Assembly: GCA_018228705.1 (NCBI GenBank) | Contig: CP073694.1 | Location: 2,790,001 to 2,854,000 of the forward strand | Length of the DNA: 64,000 nt | Source of the DNA: Dysosmobacter sp. Marseille-Q4140 | Lineage (GTDB): Bacteria > Bacillota > Clostridia > Oscillospirales > Oscillospiraceae | Direction: 5' to 3' | In this document: positions 24,280 through 37,612 of the stretch, in pieces | Layout of the letters: the number at the start of each line of letters is the position of its first letter | Numbering within the stretch: the stretch's first letter is position 1 | Notes under the pieces: generated by a model | What the model saw: only the letters and a program-made list of their open reading frames with translations | Database searches by the model: none | What the model was told of the DNA's origin: nothing | Position numbers and translations under genes: made by a program

Positions 24280-25550
24280 TCGCTTCCGTTCCTTTCCGCG
24301 ACGGCTGCGACGATAGCGACGGTTGTTTGGGCGGCAGCATTTTCACCGTTGCAACCGTCGCTACCGTCGCGTCCATCCTCGACCACTTCAAAATCCGGAG
24401 CTTCCATCAGCATATAGGTGAGTTTCACCTGCCGTCCGGAGTGCCGTGCCCTATTCTCGTAGCCCACTTGATACTCCTCCAGCAGCCTGCCGGATTTGAC
24501 ATTCAGATACTTGGTCAGCGCATTTGCCGCCATGCCCGCCTGAACCGCCGCGGCCAGCTCCGAGGGTGAGCCGGTCCACTCCGGACACTCAGCGGAGACC
24601 AGCTTTGCCACCGCTTCCAACACAGGGTCCGGCGGTTCCTTGTGCGGCTCCGTTTCCATGCGCTCCAAATTCCAGATTTGCGTCTCCGGGTCCTTTTTCA
24701 GATAGAGAATCTGGTCCTGCTGGTCGCGGCCCACCACATCAATGGTGGCCTCCAACGCGGTTCGCTTTTTCTTCTGCATCAGCAGTGAGCCGTCCGCACA
24801 GCCCAGCAGGCCCGTGGTGCCGGAGATCATCTCGAAGGCATCCCCGGCGGGTTGCTTCCGAGTGTGGTGGACGGTCAGCACACAGATACAGTGCTTGTCT
24901 GCAAACTGCTTGAGCTTACCAACGATCTCGTAGTCGCTGGCGTAGCTGTACGCCTCGCCGCCGACCTCCCGGATTTTCTGCATGGTGTCAATGATAATGA
25001 GTTTGGTATCCGGGTGTTCCCTCATGAAATTCTCCAACTGCTCGTCCAGACCGTTCCCGATTTTTCCGGCAGCGGTGGCGAAGTGGAGATTCGGGGTATC
25101 GTTCACGCCATACATCATAAACATCCGGTTCTGGATGCGCTGGAAGTCATCCTCCAACGCAAGGTAGAGGACAGTTCCCTGGTGGGCTTTGCAGCCCCAC
25201 AAATCCTGCCCGGTGCTGACATGGTAGGCGATCTGCGCCACCAGAAACGACTTGCCGATCTTGGGCGCACCTGCAAGAATGTACGCCCCTGAATGGAGCA
25301 AATTTTCAATAATGGGCGGGCGGCTTTTGTAGGAGGTCTGAAACAGCTCTGTCATGGTGAGCGTGTGCAGGTATCGCGGGTCGGCCATGCGCTGCATCTT
25401 ACGGTACATTTCCTCCAAATTTTCCATTTCCCCGTTGCCTTTTGCCTCCGAAGCGGGTATACTGTTGTCAGAATCTTTTTGAATGGACTGCCCGGCATCT
25501 GCGCCAACAGATGCGTTGTGGGCAGTCTTTTCTTTCACGTCAATCTCCAT
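24276..25550 (-). CDS. RepA-like AAA ATPase / RecA-fold helicase
   Basis: A 424-residue protein. After a disordered N-terminus of about 60 residues comes a RecA-like ATPase core: Walker A GAPKIGKS at 94-101, Walker B LIIIDTM, and HHTRK followed by the GTTGLLG region. The C-terminus is variable and Ala-rich. This is the RepA/AAA_25 hexameric helicase type found on mobilizable plasmids and elements, expected to unwind DNA for replication of the excised circle. It overlaps the MobC-like gene by 11 bases and the small downstream gene by four. Confidence 0.85.
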   Translation of the reverse strand: MEIDVKEKTAHNASVGADAGQSIQKDSDNSIPASEAKGNGEMENLEEMYRKMQRMADPRYLHTLTMTELFQTSYKSRPPIIENLLHSGAYILAGAPKIGKSFLVAQIAYHVSTGQDLWGCKAHQGTVLYLALEDDFQRIQNRMFMMYGVNDTPNLHFATAAGKIGNGLDEQLENFMREHPDTKLIIIDTMQKIREVGGEAYSYASDYEIVGKLKQFADKHCICVLTVHHTRKQPAGDAFEMISGTTGLLGCADGSLLMQKKKRTALEATIDVVGRDQQDQILYLKKDPETQIWNLERMETEPHKEPPDPVLEAVAKLVSAECPEWTGSPSELAAAVQAGMAANALTKYLNVKSGRLLEEYQVGYENRARHSGRQVKLTYMLMEAPDFEVVEDGRDGSDGCNGENAAAQTTVAIVAAVAERNGSE

Positions 25551-25875
25551 AGGCAGTTTCCTCCTGCATCCCGTTCATAATAGTTGCAATCATCTGGATC
25601 GTGTCCAGCAGCCCATCGTTTACGTCCTGCCCGGCCTCGATACGCCGCAGCTCGTCCAGCACGGCGGCAAACTGATCTCGCAAGGCCTTGTAGACCCTGG
25701 GATTGCCCTGGACTACCACGTCTTTTTCCAGCAGCCGCCGGGTAATGTAGTCCTGTTTCGTCAGGCCGGACAGCTTGACGAAAATTTCCAGCTGCTCGTC
25801 CTCCTCCGGGGAGACTCGGAAGGCCACCGTTTTGTTCCGCCAGCGGTTGTGACGGTCAAGATTTTTCATAGACAT
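25540..25875 (-). CDS. MobC-like mobilization accessory protein
   Basis: A 111-residue protein whose N-terminal half resembles ribbon-helix-helix or MobC relaxosome proteins: RNKTVAFRVSPEEDEQLEIFVKLSGLTKQDYI, which is a strand followed by two helices. The rest is helical. Such proteins bind near oriT and help the relaxase. AAGGAG lies upstream of the start, and the integrase stop is 4 bases upstream. It lies some 2 kb from the relaxase, so it could instead regulate the replication genes. Confidence 0.78.
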   Translation of the reverse strand: MSMKNLDRHNRWRNKTVAFRVSPEEDEQLEIFVKLSGLTKQDYITRRLLEKDVVVQGNPRVYKALRDQFAAVLDELRRIEAGQDVNDGLLDTIQMIATIMNGMQEETAYGD

Positions 25876-25879
25876 TGTT

Positions 25880-26962
25880 TCAAGCTCCTTTCTCAGTTTT
25901 CAGCGAATCCAACTTGTCAGCCATTTCTACCTGACGTGTGGGGAAAAGATGTGCATAACGGTAAGTGATGTCGATACTCTCATGCCCTACCCGTTCTGCG
26001 ATTGCCAAAGCGGTAAATCCCATGTCAATCAGCAGGCTAATATGGCTGTGTCGCAAATCGTGTATGCGAATGCGTTTTACCCCGGTTTCTTTGCAGCCCC
26101 GATCCATCTCACGGTGGAGATAGTTTTTACTGATGGGGAAAATGCGGCTGTCCGGCTCCACACCATAGAGCTGCTTGAGGTAGTCCTGTATCTCATCGCA
26201 CAAAAATTGGGGCATCTGGATGACCCGGTTGCTCTTGGGTGTTTTAGGTGTGGTGATGACATCCTGCTTGTTGAGACGCTGATAAGATTTGTTTATGGTA
26301 ACGGTATGCTTCTCGAAGTCAAAGTCCGCGGGTGTCAGTGCCAACAACTCGCCCTCCCGGATTCCGCACCAGTAAAGCATCTCAAAGGCATAAAAAGAAA
26401 TGGGCTTATCCATCATCGCCTCAGAGAACCTGGTGTACTCTTCCCGCGTCCAAAACAGCATTTCCCGCCGTTCTTCTGCTCCCATATTTCCTGCTCTCTG
26501 TGCCGGATTGACTTGCAAACCGTAGTAGCGGATTGCATGATTGAAGATTGCACTTAGCTGGTTGTGAACCGTTTTCAGATAGGTTTTGGATAGAGGTTTT
26601 CCGTGACAATCGGTAAGGTTGCGAATTTCATTTTGCCAGTCAATAATGTCCCTAGCCGTGATATCCGACAGCTTCCGCTTGGCAAAGTAGGGCAGAATCT
26701 TCTTCTTGATGATGCTTTCTTTGGTGAGCCAGGTATTGAGCTTCAGTTTGGGTTTGATGTCCTTCTCATATAGAGAAACAAAGCTCTCAAAGGTCATATT
26801 TACATCGGCCTGTTTCTCCATCAGGAATTCCCGTTCCCAGGCCAACGCCTCTTTTTTGGTTGCAAAACCGCGTTTAAGCTTCTGCTGGCGCTCACCCCTC
26901 CAGTCCGTGTAACGGAACTGAACATACCATGTTCCGTTGTCTTTATTTTTGAATGCGGCCAT
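25880..26962 (-). CDS. Tyrosine site-specific integrase
   Basis: A 360-residue phage-type integrase. The N-terminus has an AP2-like arm-binding domain (WYVQFRYTDWRGERQQKLKRGF), then a SAM-like core-binding domain (about 60-165). The catalytic domain has Arg in CGIREGELL, the HxxR motif in HDLRHSH, His in GHESIDI and the Tyr nucleophile near TYRYAHLFP. It should integrate and excise this element at the GMP synthase 3' end. The excisionase gene lies 2 bases upstream. All catalytic residues appear intact. Confidence 0.95.
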   Translation of the reverse strand: MAAFKNKDNGTWYVQFRYTDWRGERQQKLKRGFATKKEALAWEREFLMEKQADVNMTFESFVSLYEKDIKPKLKLNTWLTKESIIKKKILPYFAKRKLSDITARDIIDWQNEIRNLTDCHGKPLSKTYLKTVHNQLSAIFNHAIRYYGLQVNPAQRAGNMGAEERREMLFWTREEYTRFSEAMMDKPISFYAFEMLYWCGIREGELLALTPADFDFEKHTVTINKSYQRLNKQDVITTPKTPKSNRVIQMPQFLCDEIQDYLKQLYGVEPDSRIFPISKNYLHREMDRGCKETGVKRIRIHDLRHSHISLLIDMGFTALAIAERVGHESIDITYRYAHLFPTRQVEMADKLDSLKTEKGA

Positions 26963-26964
26963 AT

Positions 26965-27168
26965 TCAGCCCTCCTTCCTTTTCGTCTCAGTCCTCGTACC
27001 GTAGAATTTTTCATGAAAGAATTTCCGGTCAATCCGGCCAGCAATCGTGATACAGCCAGTCTGTGCCAGTTCCTCATTCATTCGCTTAATGAGTTTATAA
27101 GCGTAGGGTTTAGATACTCCCAGCTCCTCAGCCACTTCATCCACACGCATAAAAATCTGTCCTGCCAT
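26965..27168 (-). CDS. Excisionase-like helix-turn-helix protein
   Basis: A 67-residue basic protein with the helix-turn-helix VDEVAEELGVSKPYAYKLIKRMNEEL and a short wing (GRIDRKFFHEKFYG), the pattern of excisionases in ICEBs1-like and Tn916-like elements. The ATG at 27168 with GGAAGG upstream is preferred; a GTG 18 codons earlier is an alternative. It is immediately upstream of the integrase, so expression would favour excision. Confidence 0.82.
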   Translation of the reverse strand: MAGQIFMRVDEVAEELGVSKPYAYKLIKRMNEELAQTGCITIAGRIDRKFFHEKFYGTRTETKRKEG

Positions 27169-27589
27169 ACGCAAAAATACCTTCCTTTCCTTGTCGTAAT
27201 TGTTTCTCGTTTGCCGTTTCACCCTTCAGACTCTGACAGGCAACCCTTCCCGGCGCTGTGCCGTTTGCTTTTCTCCTTGGCACGCTCATATCGTCGCCTG
27301 CTTCCCTGGAGAAAGTATCTGTCGGACGGTCATTCAGTTTTGCTTCGTCTGAAATTCCCCCTCTCACCTTACAACGGACATTTTTTTGCCGTTTGGCGGG
27401 TATTTAATTTGTAAAATTTTTATGACTTAAACTCATTTGCTTATATCATCTTCATTATACTAAGCATAACGGTTAAAGTCAAGTGGCTTACAGAAAAATA
27501 TTAAATAAATTTGTTTAGATTTCTCTTGACTATCCTAAACATTTCTGCTATGCTAAATCTATCAAGAGTCCAGATGGGAGTTGGCCGTT
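27169..27589. other. Divergent regulatory interval
   Basis: Separates the leftward xis-int transcript from the rightward regulator. The right 120 bases are AT-rich and hold the regulator promoter. The left part contains no convincing gene; a possible leftward frame (27367 to 27137) overlaps xis and has an unconvincing start. Confidence 0.5.
27512..27554 (+). promoter_or_regulatory. Promoter and likely autoregulatory site of the element's repressor
   Basis: TTGACT (27526-27531), 17 bases and TATGCT (27549-27554). TGTTTAG (27512-27518) and CTAAACA (27535-27541) form an inverted repeat around the -35 box, a plausible operator. Confidence 0.72.
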
Positions 27590-28123
27590 ATGGCGATTGG
27601 AGAACGCATTCACTTTTTCCGCACCCTGCGGGGCATGACGCAGAAATATCTCGGTATGGCGCTGGGCTTCCCGGAGAAGTCCGCCGATGTCCGCCTCGCC
27701 CAATATGAGAACGGATCGCGGACACCCAAAGCAGAGCTAACTGCCGCCTTGGCGCAGATATTGAATGTCTCCCCTCATGCTCTGTCCGTGCCGGACATCG
27801 ACTCCTATGTGGGTCTTATGCACACACTCTTTACCCTGGAGGACCGCTACGGCCTGAAAATTTGCGAGTGCGACGGAGAGATGCATCTTCGGGTGGATGT
27901 GTTCCAGGGTAAAGACGCTGCAAGGCTCCATGAGATGCTTTGTGCATGGGGAGAGCAGGCGGCCAAATTGAAGTCGGGAGAGATCAGTAAAGAGGACTAC
28001 GACCGCTGGCGTTACCGCTATCCGGAGTTCGATACCACAGGCCACTGGCACAAGGTTATCCCTTCTCAGGGCCTCAGCGATATGCTGGTAGAGGAACTGA
28101 ACAAGGACAAAAAGGATAAATAA
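27590..28123 (+). CDS. XRE family regulator of the mobile element
   Basis: A 177-residue protein with an N-terminal Cro/C1 helix-turn-helix (IGERIHFFRTLRGMTQKYLG then RLAQYENGSRTPK). The remainder is acidic and helical, with WRYRYPEFD near residue 145. Regulators with this layout control many integrative elements in Clostridia. The ATG at 27590 has GGGAG ten bases upstream; a TTG three codons earlier is possible. It is transcribed away from xis-int and followed by a strong terminator, so it probably represses excision genes. Confidence 0.86.
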   Translation: MAIGERIHFFRTLRGMTQKYLGMALGFPEKSADVRLAQYENGSRTPKAELTAALAQILNVSPHALSVPDIDSYVGLMHTLFTLEDRYGLKICECDGEMHLRVDVFQGKDAARLHEMLCAWGEQAAKLKSGEISKEDYDRWRYRYPEFDTTGHWHKVIPSQGLSDMLVEELNKDKKDK

Positions 28124-28163
28124 AAAAGGTCTAACCGACTTGCAAAAATCGGTTAGACCTTTT
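28124..28163 (+). terminator. Terminator of the XRE regulator gene
   Basis: AAAAGGTCTAACCGA pairs with TCGGTTAGACCTTTT over a 10-base loop, a 15-bp perfect stem right after the stop codon. Confidence 0.92.
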
Positions 28164-28329
28164 CTCTTGGATAAGTTTTTAAACTGCACCTGCAAACCAC
28201 CTGCTACCTGCCAGAAAATCAGCAAGTATGGATTTGACGAGTGCTATCAATCTGCTATCAAATGGGAAATCTGAAAATCACAAACCCAGTGTTTATGCGG
28301 GTTTGCGGGCCCTCATATCCACTTTTTGC

Positions 28330-29310
28330 TTATTCCCACTCAATGGTCCCGGTGGGCTTCGGGGTCAGGTCGTAGAGGACGCGGTTGACGCCCTTAACCT
28401 CCGCCGTGATGCGGGCGGTGATGTGCTGCAGCAGGGCGAAGGGCACATCCTCCACCGTGGCGGTCATGGCGTCCACGGTGTTGACCGCGCGGATGATCAC
28501 CGGCCAGTCAAAGCTACGCTTGCCGTCCTTGACACCGGTGGACTTGAAGTCGGGCACCACGGTGAAGTACTGCCACACCTTGCCCTCCAGGCCGTTCTTG
28601 GCGAACTCCTCCCGCAAAATGGCGTCGGACTCCCGCACGGCCTCCAGCCGGTCCCGGGTGATGGCGCCCAGGCACCGCACGCCCAGGCCGGGGCCCGGGA
28701 AGGGCTGGCGGTACACCATGCCGTCCGGAAGGCCCAGGGCCTTGCCGACCACACGGACCTCGTCCTTGAACAGGAGCTTCAGGGGCTCCACCAGCTCGAA
28801 CTTCAGATCCTCCGGCAGGCCGCCCACGTTGTGGTGGGCCTTGACGCCGCCGCTCTCCAGAATGTCGGGATAGATGGTGCCCTGAGCCAGGAACTCGATG
28901 CCCTCCAGCTTCCGGGCCTCCTCCTCGAACACCCGGATGAACTCGGCGCCGATGACCTTGCGCTTGGTCTCCGGCTCCTCCACGCCGGCCAGCTTATCCA
29001 GGAAACGGTCCACGGCGTCCACGTAGATGAGGTTGGCGTCCATCTCATCCCGGAATACCTTCACCACCTGCTCTGGCTCGCCTTTGCGCAGCAGGCCGTG
29101 GTTCACATGGACGCACACCAGCTGCTTGCCGACGGCCTTGATGAGCAGTGCGGCCACCACAGAGGAGTCCACGCCGCCGCTGAGGGCCAGCAGTACCTTT
29201 TTCTCTCCGATTTGGGTTCGCAGAGCCTTCACCTGCTCAGCGATAAAGGCTTCCGCCAGAGCGGGGGTGGTGATCCGCTCCATGGTTTCAGGGCGCTTGT
29301 TGGAATCCAT
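28330..29310 (-). CDS. guaA: GMP synthase ATP-pyrophosphatase subunit (no amidotransferase domain)
   Basis: A 326-residue protein matching only the synthetase half of GuaA: P-loop LALSGGVDSS (44-50), the ATP-PPase core, and the C-terminal dimerisation domain ending in LTPKPTGTIEWE. The roughly 190-residue glutamine amidotransferase domain of ordinary GuaA (about 515 residues) is missing. AGGAGG precedes this ATG, so the short form is real, not a mis-start. It should convert XMP to GMP using ammonia or a separate glutaminase subunit, as in archaea; none is adjacent. The 3' end is the integration site of the mobile element. Confidence 0.92.
   Translation of the reverse strand: MDSNKRPETMERITTPALAEAFIAEQVKALRTQIGEKKVLLALSGGVDSSVVAALLIKAVGKQLVCVHVNHGLLRKGEPEQVVKVFRDEMDANLIYVDAVDRFLDKLAGVEEPETKRKVIGAEFIRVFEEEARKLEGIEFLAQGTIYPDILESGGVKAHHNVGGLPEDLKFELVEPLKLLFKDEVRVVGKALGLPDGMVYRQPFPGPGLGVRCLGAITRDRLEAVRESDAILREEFAKNGLEGKVWQYFTVVPDFKSTGVKDGKRSFDWPVIIRAVNTVDAMTATVEDVPFALLQHITARITAEVKGVNRVLYDLTPKPTGTIEWE
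28332..28341. repeat. Right attachment site core (attR)
   Basis: ATTCCCACTC overlaps the stop and last codons of the GMP synthase gene and repeats 17642-17651. CAAACCC (28281-28287) and GGGTTTG (28299-28305) just inside the element form an inverted repeat that may bind the integrase. Confidence 0.78.
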
Positions 29311-29422
29311 AGGCTGTTCCTCCTGCGTATCTCATGATATTTGGGCCGGTATCCGGCCCCAGTTTCGACCTTATTCTACCATAAAGCGGTATCTCTTTCA
29401 ATAGAGCCTCGTTCGGCCGCGC

Positions 29423-29460
29423 AAAAAAGGCGTCCCGAAGTAACCTTCGGGACGCCTTTC
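29423..29460 (-). terminator. Terminator of the glutamate dehydrogenase operon
   Basis: AAAGGCGTCCCGAAG and its exact complement flank TAAC; on the minus strand the 15-bp stem is followed by a T-run. Confidence 0.92.
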
Positions 29461-29482
29461 GGATCACAGACAGGAAGAGGAC

Positions 29483-30829
29483 TCACAGACCCTGGGCGAT
29501 CATGGCCTGAGAGATTTTCTTGAAGGCGGCGATGTCATTGCCGGCGATCAGGTCATAACCCAGGCCGTACTCCTCGGCCGCTGCGGCGGAGGCGTCGTAG
29601 ATGTCGCCCATGATCTTCTTCAGGCGCTCATCCACCTCCCGGCGGGTCCAGCTGTAACGCAGGCTGTTCTGGACCATTTCCAGGGCGGAGACCACCACGC
29701 CGCCGGTGCCGGAGGCCTTGGAGCCGGCGGTCAGGACCCGGGGGCTGAGGCGCAGCAGGTTCAGGGCGTCGGAGGTGGCGGGCATGTTGGAGCCCTCCAC
29801 GTAGTAGCGGACGTTGTTGGCCACGATGCGGACCGCGTCCTCCACGTCCAGCTCGTTCTGGGTGGCGCAGGGGATCACGATGTCCACGGGAACTTCCCAG
29901 GGCTTCTTGCCGGCGTAGAACTCCACGCCGAAGCGGTCGGCGTAGGCCTCCACCTTATCCGCGCCGCTGGCGCGCATCTGGAGCATGAAGTCGAACTTCT
30001 CCTGAGTGGTGACGCCGTCGGGATCGTAGACGTAGCCGTCGGGACCGGAGAGGGTGACCACCTTGCCGCCCAGCTCCGCGCTCTTGCGGCACACGCCCCA
30101 GGACATATTGCCAAAGCCCGAGACCGCCAGGCGCTTGCCCTCCATGGTCTCGCCCTGGTGCTCCAGCATCCGGGCGGTGAAGTACACGGTGCCGAAGCCT
30201 GCGGCCTCCTGGCGGATCTTGCTGCCGCCGTAGGTGAGGCCCTTGCCGGTCAGGGCGCTGCTCTCGGACCGGCCGGTCAGGCGCTTGTACTCGCCGAAGA
30301 GGTAGCCGATCTCCCGGGCGCCCACGCCGATGTCGCCGGCGGGGATGTCGGTGTCGGCGCCGATGTGGCGGTACAGGGCGGTCATGAAGCTCTGGCAGAA
30401 GCGCATGATCTCCCGGTTGCTCTTGCCCCGGGGATCGAAGTCCGCGCCGCCGGCGGCGCCGCCGATGGGCAGGCCGGTCAGGGCGTTCTTGTAGGTCTGC
30501 TCAAAGCCCAGGAACTTTACGACGGAGGGGTTCACGGAGGGGTGGAACCGCAGACCGCCCTTGTATGGGCCGATGGCGCTGTTGAACTGGACACGGTAGC
30601 CGTGGCAGGTATGGGCAAAGCCCTTGTCGTCCACCCAGGGCACGGTGAAGGACAGCATCCGGTCCGGCTCCACCATGCGGGTCAGCAGGTCCAGCCGCTC
30701 ATAGACGTCGCTGTCCTGCAGGGCCGGGGTAATCATCTCCAGCCACGTCAGGACGGACTGGAGATACTCCGGCTGATCGGCGTACCGCTGCCGCAGGGCA
30801 GCGGACACGCTGGAAACATAGTCGCTCAT
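29483..30829 (-). CDS. Glutamate dehydrogenase paralog with the catalytic lysine replaced
   Basis: A 448-residue hexameric-type glutamate dehydrogenase by length and domains: substrate domain with KGGLRF (K90) and TYKNAL (K114), [13 protein letters not shown] with the key Asp, and a Rossmann domain with SGFGNM. The glycine loop that should hold the catalytic Lys reads GGAAGGAD instead of GGxKGGSD; codon 126 (30452-30454) is GCC, Ala. Loss of this Lys nearly abolishes activity in studied enzymes, so this copy may be inactive or a regulatory subunit. It lies 12 bases after an intact paralog in the same operon. Confidence 0.88.
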   Translation of the reverse strand: MSDYVSSVSAALRQRYADQPEYLQSVLTWLEMITPALQDSDVYERLDLLTRMVEPDRMLSFTVPWVDDKGFAHTCHGYRVQFNSAIGPYKGGLRFHPSVNPSVVKFLGFEQTYKNALTGLPIGGAAGGADFDPRGKSNREIMRFCQSFMTALYRHIGADTDIPAGDIGVGAREIGYLFGEYKRLTGRSESSALTGKGLTYGGSKIRQEAAGFGTVYFTARMLEHQGETMEGKRLAVSGFGNMSWGVCRKSAELGGKVVTLSGPDGYVYDPDGVTTQEKFDFMLQMRASGADKVEAYADRFGVEFYAGKKPWEVPVDIVIPCATQNELDVEDAVRIVANNVRYYVEGSNMPATSDALNLLRLSPRVLTAGSKASGTGGVVVSALEMVQNSLRYSWTRREVDERLKKIMGDIYDASAAAAEEYGLGYDLIAGNDIAAFKKISQAMIAQGL

Positions 30830-30841
30830 ACCGGTCCCTCC

Positions 30842-34397
<3,556 letters not shown>

Positions 34398-34468
34398 GGC
34401 GGAGTCTCCTTTCTCATTTCACACACAGATTTTATAAAATGGGATTCGCGCAGGACAGCGCTCCGGGG

Positions 34469-36187
<1,719 letters not shown>

Positions 36188-36231
36188 CTTGCGTCCCTCC
36201 TTATTACAATGATTGTCCGTGCCAAGACAGC

Positions 36232-36498
36232 TTACAGATCGCCCAGGCCCGCTTCCACCAGGGCCACGGCGGCCTTCAGGGCTTCGGCCTCCTGCTCGCC
36301 CTCGCAGCGGATCTCCAGCTCGCTGCCCTGCTTGATGCAGGCGGCCATCAGGTGCATGATGCTCTTGGCGTTGACGTTCTTACCGCCGAACACGATGGTC
36401 ACGTCGCTGTTGTACTTGGCCATCTCTGCCACGAACACCTGAGCGGGACGCATGTGCATGCCCTGGGGATTGATGACCTTCACCTTTGCAGATACCAT
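36232..36498 (-). CDS. ptsH: Phosphocarrier protein HPr
   Basis: An 88-residue HPr. The catalytic His15 is in GMHMRPAQ, and regulatory Ser46 in NAKSIMHLM is present, so HPr kinase control of catabolite repression is possible. It passes phosphate from Enzyme I to EIIA of MtlA. GAGAGGAAG precedes the ATG. First gene of the ptsH-ptsI-mtlA run, 117 bases downstream of the DeoR regulator. Confidence 0.95.
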   Translation of the reverse strand: MVSAKVKVINPQGMHMRPAQVFVAEMAKYNSDVTIVFGGKNVNAKSIMHLMAACIKQGSELEIRCEGEQEAEALKAAVALVEAGLGDL

Positions 36499-36615
36499 GA
36501 TGATACTTCCTCTCTTTTCCTTGTTTTTGGATGTTTATTGATTGGCGCGGCAATGCCGCGCCTGGGATCACGATCCGTTTGCGGATACCCCGGCGCAGGC
36601 GCGGGAAAGAGGCGG

Positions 36616-37353
36616 TCAGACCTCAATGACCGCCGTATAGTCCCGGAAGGCCGGGTCGCTGAGATGGTTGGTAACGATGCGGGCGGTGTTCAGCGGCGCC
36701 ACGGCCACCGCCGCCACCTGGCCGAACTTGCTGGAGTCCGCCAGCACATAGACCTGCTGGGACCGGGAGGCCGCCAGGGTCTTGACTGCGGCCACCTCCG
36801 GGTCGGCGGCGGTATAACCCTGCTTGACGGTGATGCCGTCGATACCCAGAAAGCCCTTGGTAAAGTTGTAGCGCCCCAGGGAGGCCAGGGCCTCGGCTCC
36901 CACCAGGTTCACGGCGCCGGGGTTCAAGGTGCCGCCCAGGACCCGGGTCTGGAGATTGTACCAGGTGAGCCGGCAGGCTGCCTCGATGCTGTTGGTCATG
37001 AACAGCGCCCTGGAGTTTTGAAGGTATTCCACCATCTGCATCACCGTGCTGCCTGCGTCCAGATAGACGACATCGTCGTTGGTGATGAGACTGGCGGCGT
37101 ACCGGGCGATCCGGTCCTTTTCCGCCAGATGCAGACGGCTGGACTCCGGCATTTTCCCAAAGACCTCCTCGGTCTCGGCCAGAGTGGCGCCGCCCCGGAC
37201 CTTGCTGAGCTTACCCAAATTGGCCAGAGTGTTGAGATCCCGGCGGATGGTGGCCTCCGACGCGCCGGTCAGTTGACACAGGTAGGAGACACTGACCGTC
37301 CGCAGCGCAGACAGCTCATGCAGAATGATATCGGCCCGCTGTTCCGCCAGCAT
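36616..37353 (-). CDS. DeoR/GlpR family regulator of the mannitol locus
   Basis: A 245-residue sugar-phosphate-sensing repressor. The N-terminal helix-turn-helix is VSVSYLCQLTGASEATIRRDLNTLA; the C-terminal sensor has the family motif LDAGSTVMQM and a later GADGI-like LGIDGITVKQGYT. It presumably responds to mannitol-1-phosphate or fructose-6-phosphate and controls mtlD and its own operon from the shared 260-base intergenic region. AGGAGGGT precedes the ATG. Confidence 0.88.
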   Translation of the reverse strand: MLAEQRADIILHELSALRTVSVSYLCQLTGASEATIRRDLNTLANLGKLSKVRGGATLAETEEVFGKMPESSRLHLAEKDRIARYAASLITNDDVVYLDAGSTVMQMVEYLQNSRALFMTNSIEAACRLTWYNLQTRVLGGTLNPGAVNLVGAEALASLGRYNFTKGFLGIDGITVKQGYTAADPEVAAVKTLAASRSQQVYVLADSSKFGQVAAVAVAPLNTARIVTNHLSDPAFRDYTAVIEV

Positions 37354-37415
37354 GAATTTTACCCTCCTTTATGACGAAAATCCATTGACATCTTCTGGAT
37401 TTTAAGGTATCATAA

Positions 37416-37449
37416 AAATCAGTCAAAATCAATCATTTTCAATCAAATT
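37416..37449. promoter_or_regulatory. AT-rich repeats between deoR and mtlD, possible operator
   Basis: The stretch contains three closely spaced TCAATC/TCAGTC-type units (CAGTCAAAATC, CAATCATTTTC, CAATCAAATT) at roughly 10-11 base intervals, i.e. on one face of the helix. DeoR proteins commonly bind such direct repeats. Confidence 0.5.
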
Positions 37450-37612
37450 AAGCATATAAAAAGTGTGGCTTGTTTTTGTGAATAATCACGAAACTAGCCA
37501 GTAAAATACGATTGAGACCTGATTTTTTCCTCTGAGCGGGCAGATTTTTCCTGGTGAACCATTTGTGCGCGGCACAATCAAAATACTTTATTTGAGAATG
37601 GAGTGCTTTCAG

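Larger units (their letters stand above)
17642..28341. mobile_element. Integrative mobilizable element inserted at the 3' end of the GMP synthase gene
   Basis: The element is bounded by ATTCCCACTC repeats and spans about 10.7 kb. It holds a tyrosine integrase, excisionase-like protein, MobC-like protein, RepA-like ATPase, MobV relaxase with oriT, two regulators and a defence cargo. No type IV secretion genes are present, so it would depend on a helper for transfer. The integration spot restores the last codons of the GMP synthase gene, a well-known target of genomic islands. The left 4 kb are clearly AT-rich compared with the host. Confidence 0.85.

Noticed and set aside
27137..27367. Possible 76-residue leftward gene upstream of xis
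   Set aside because: It starts with GTG, overlaps the xis start in another frame, and has no recognisable domain.
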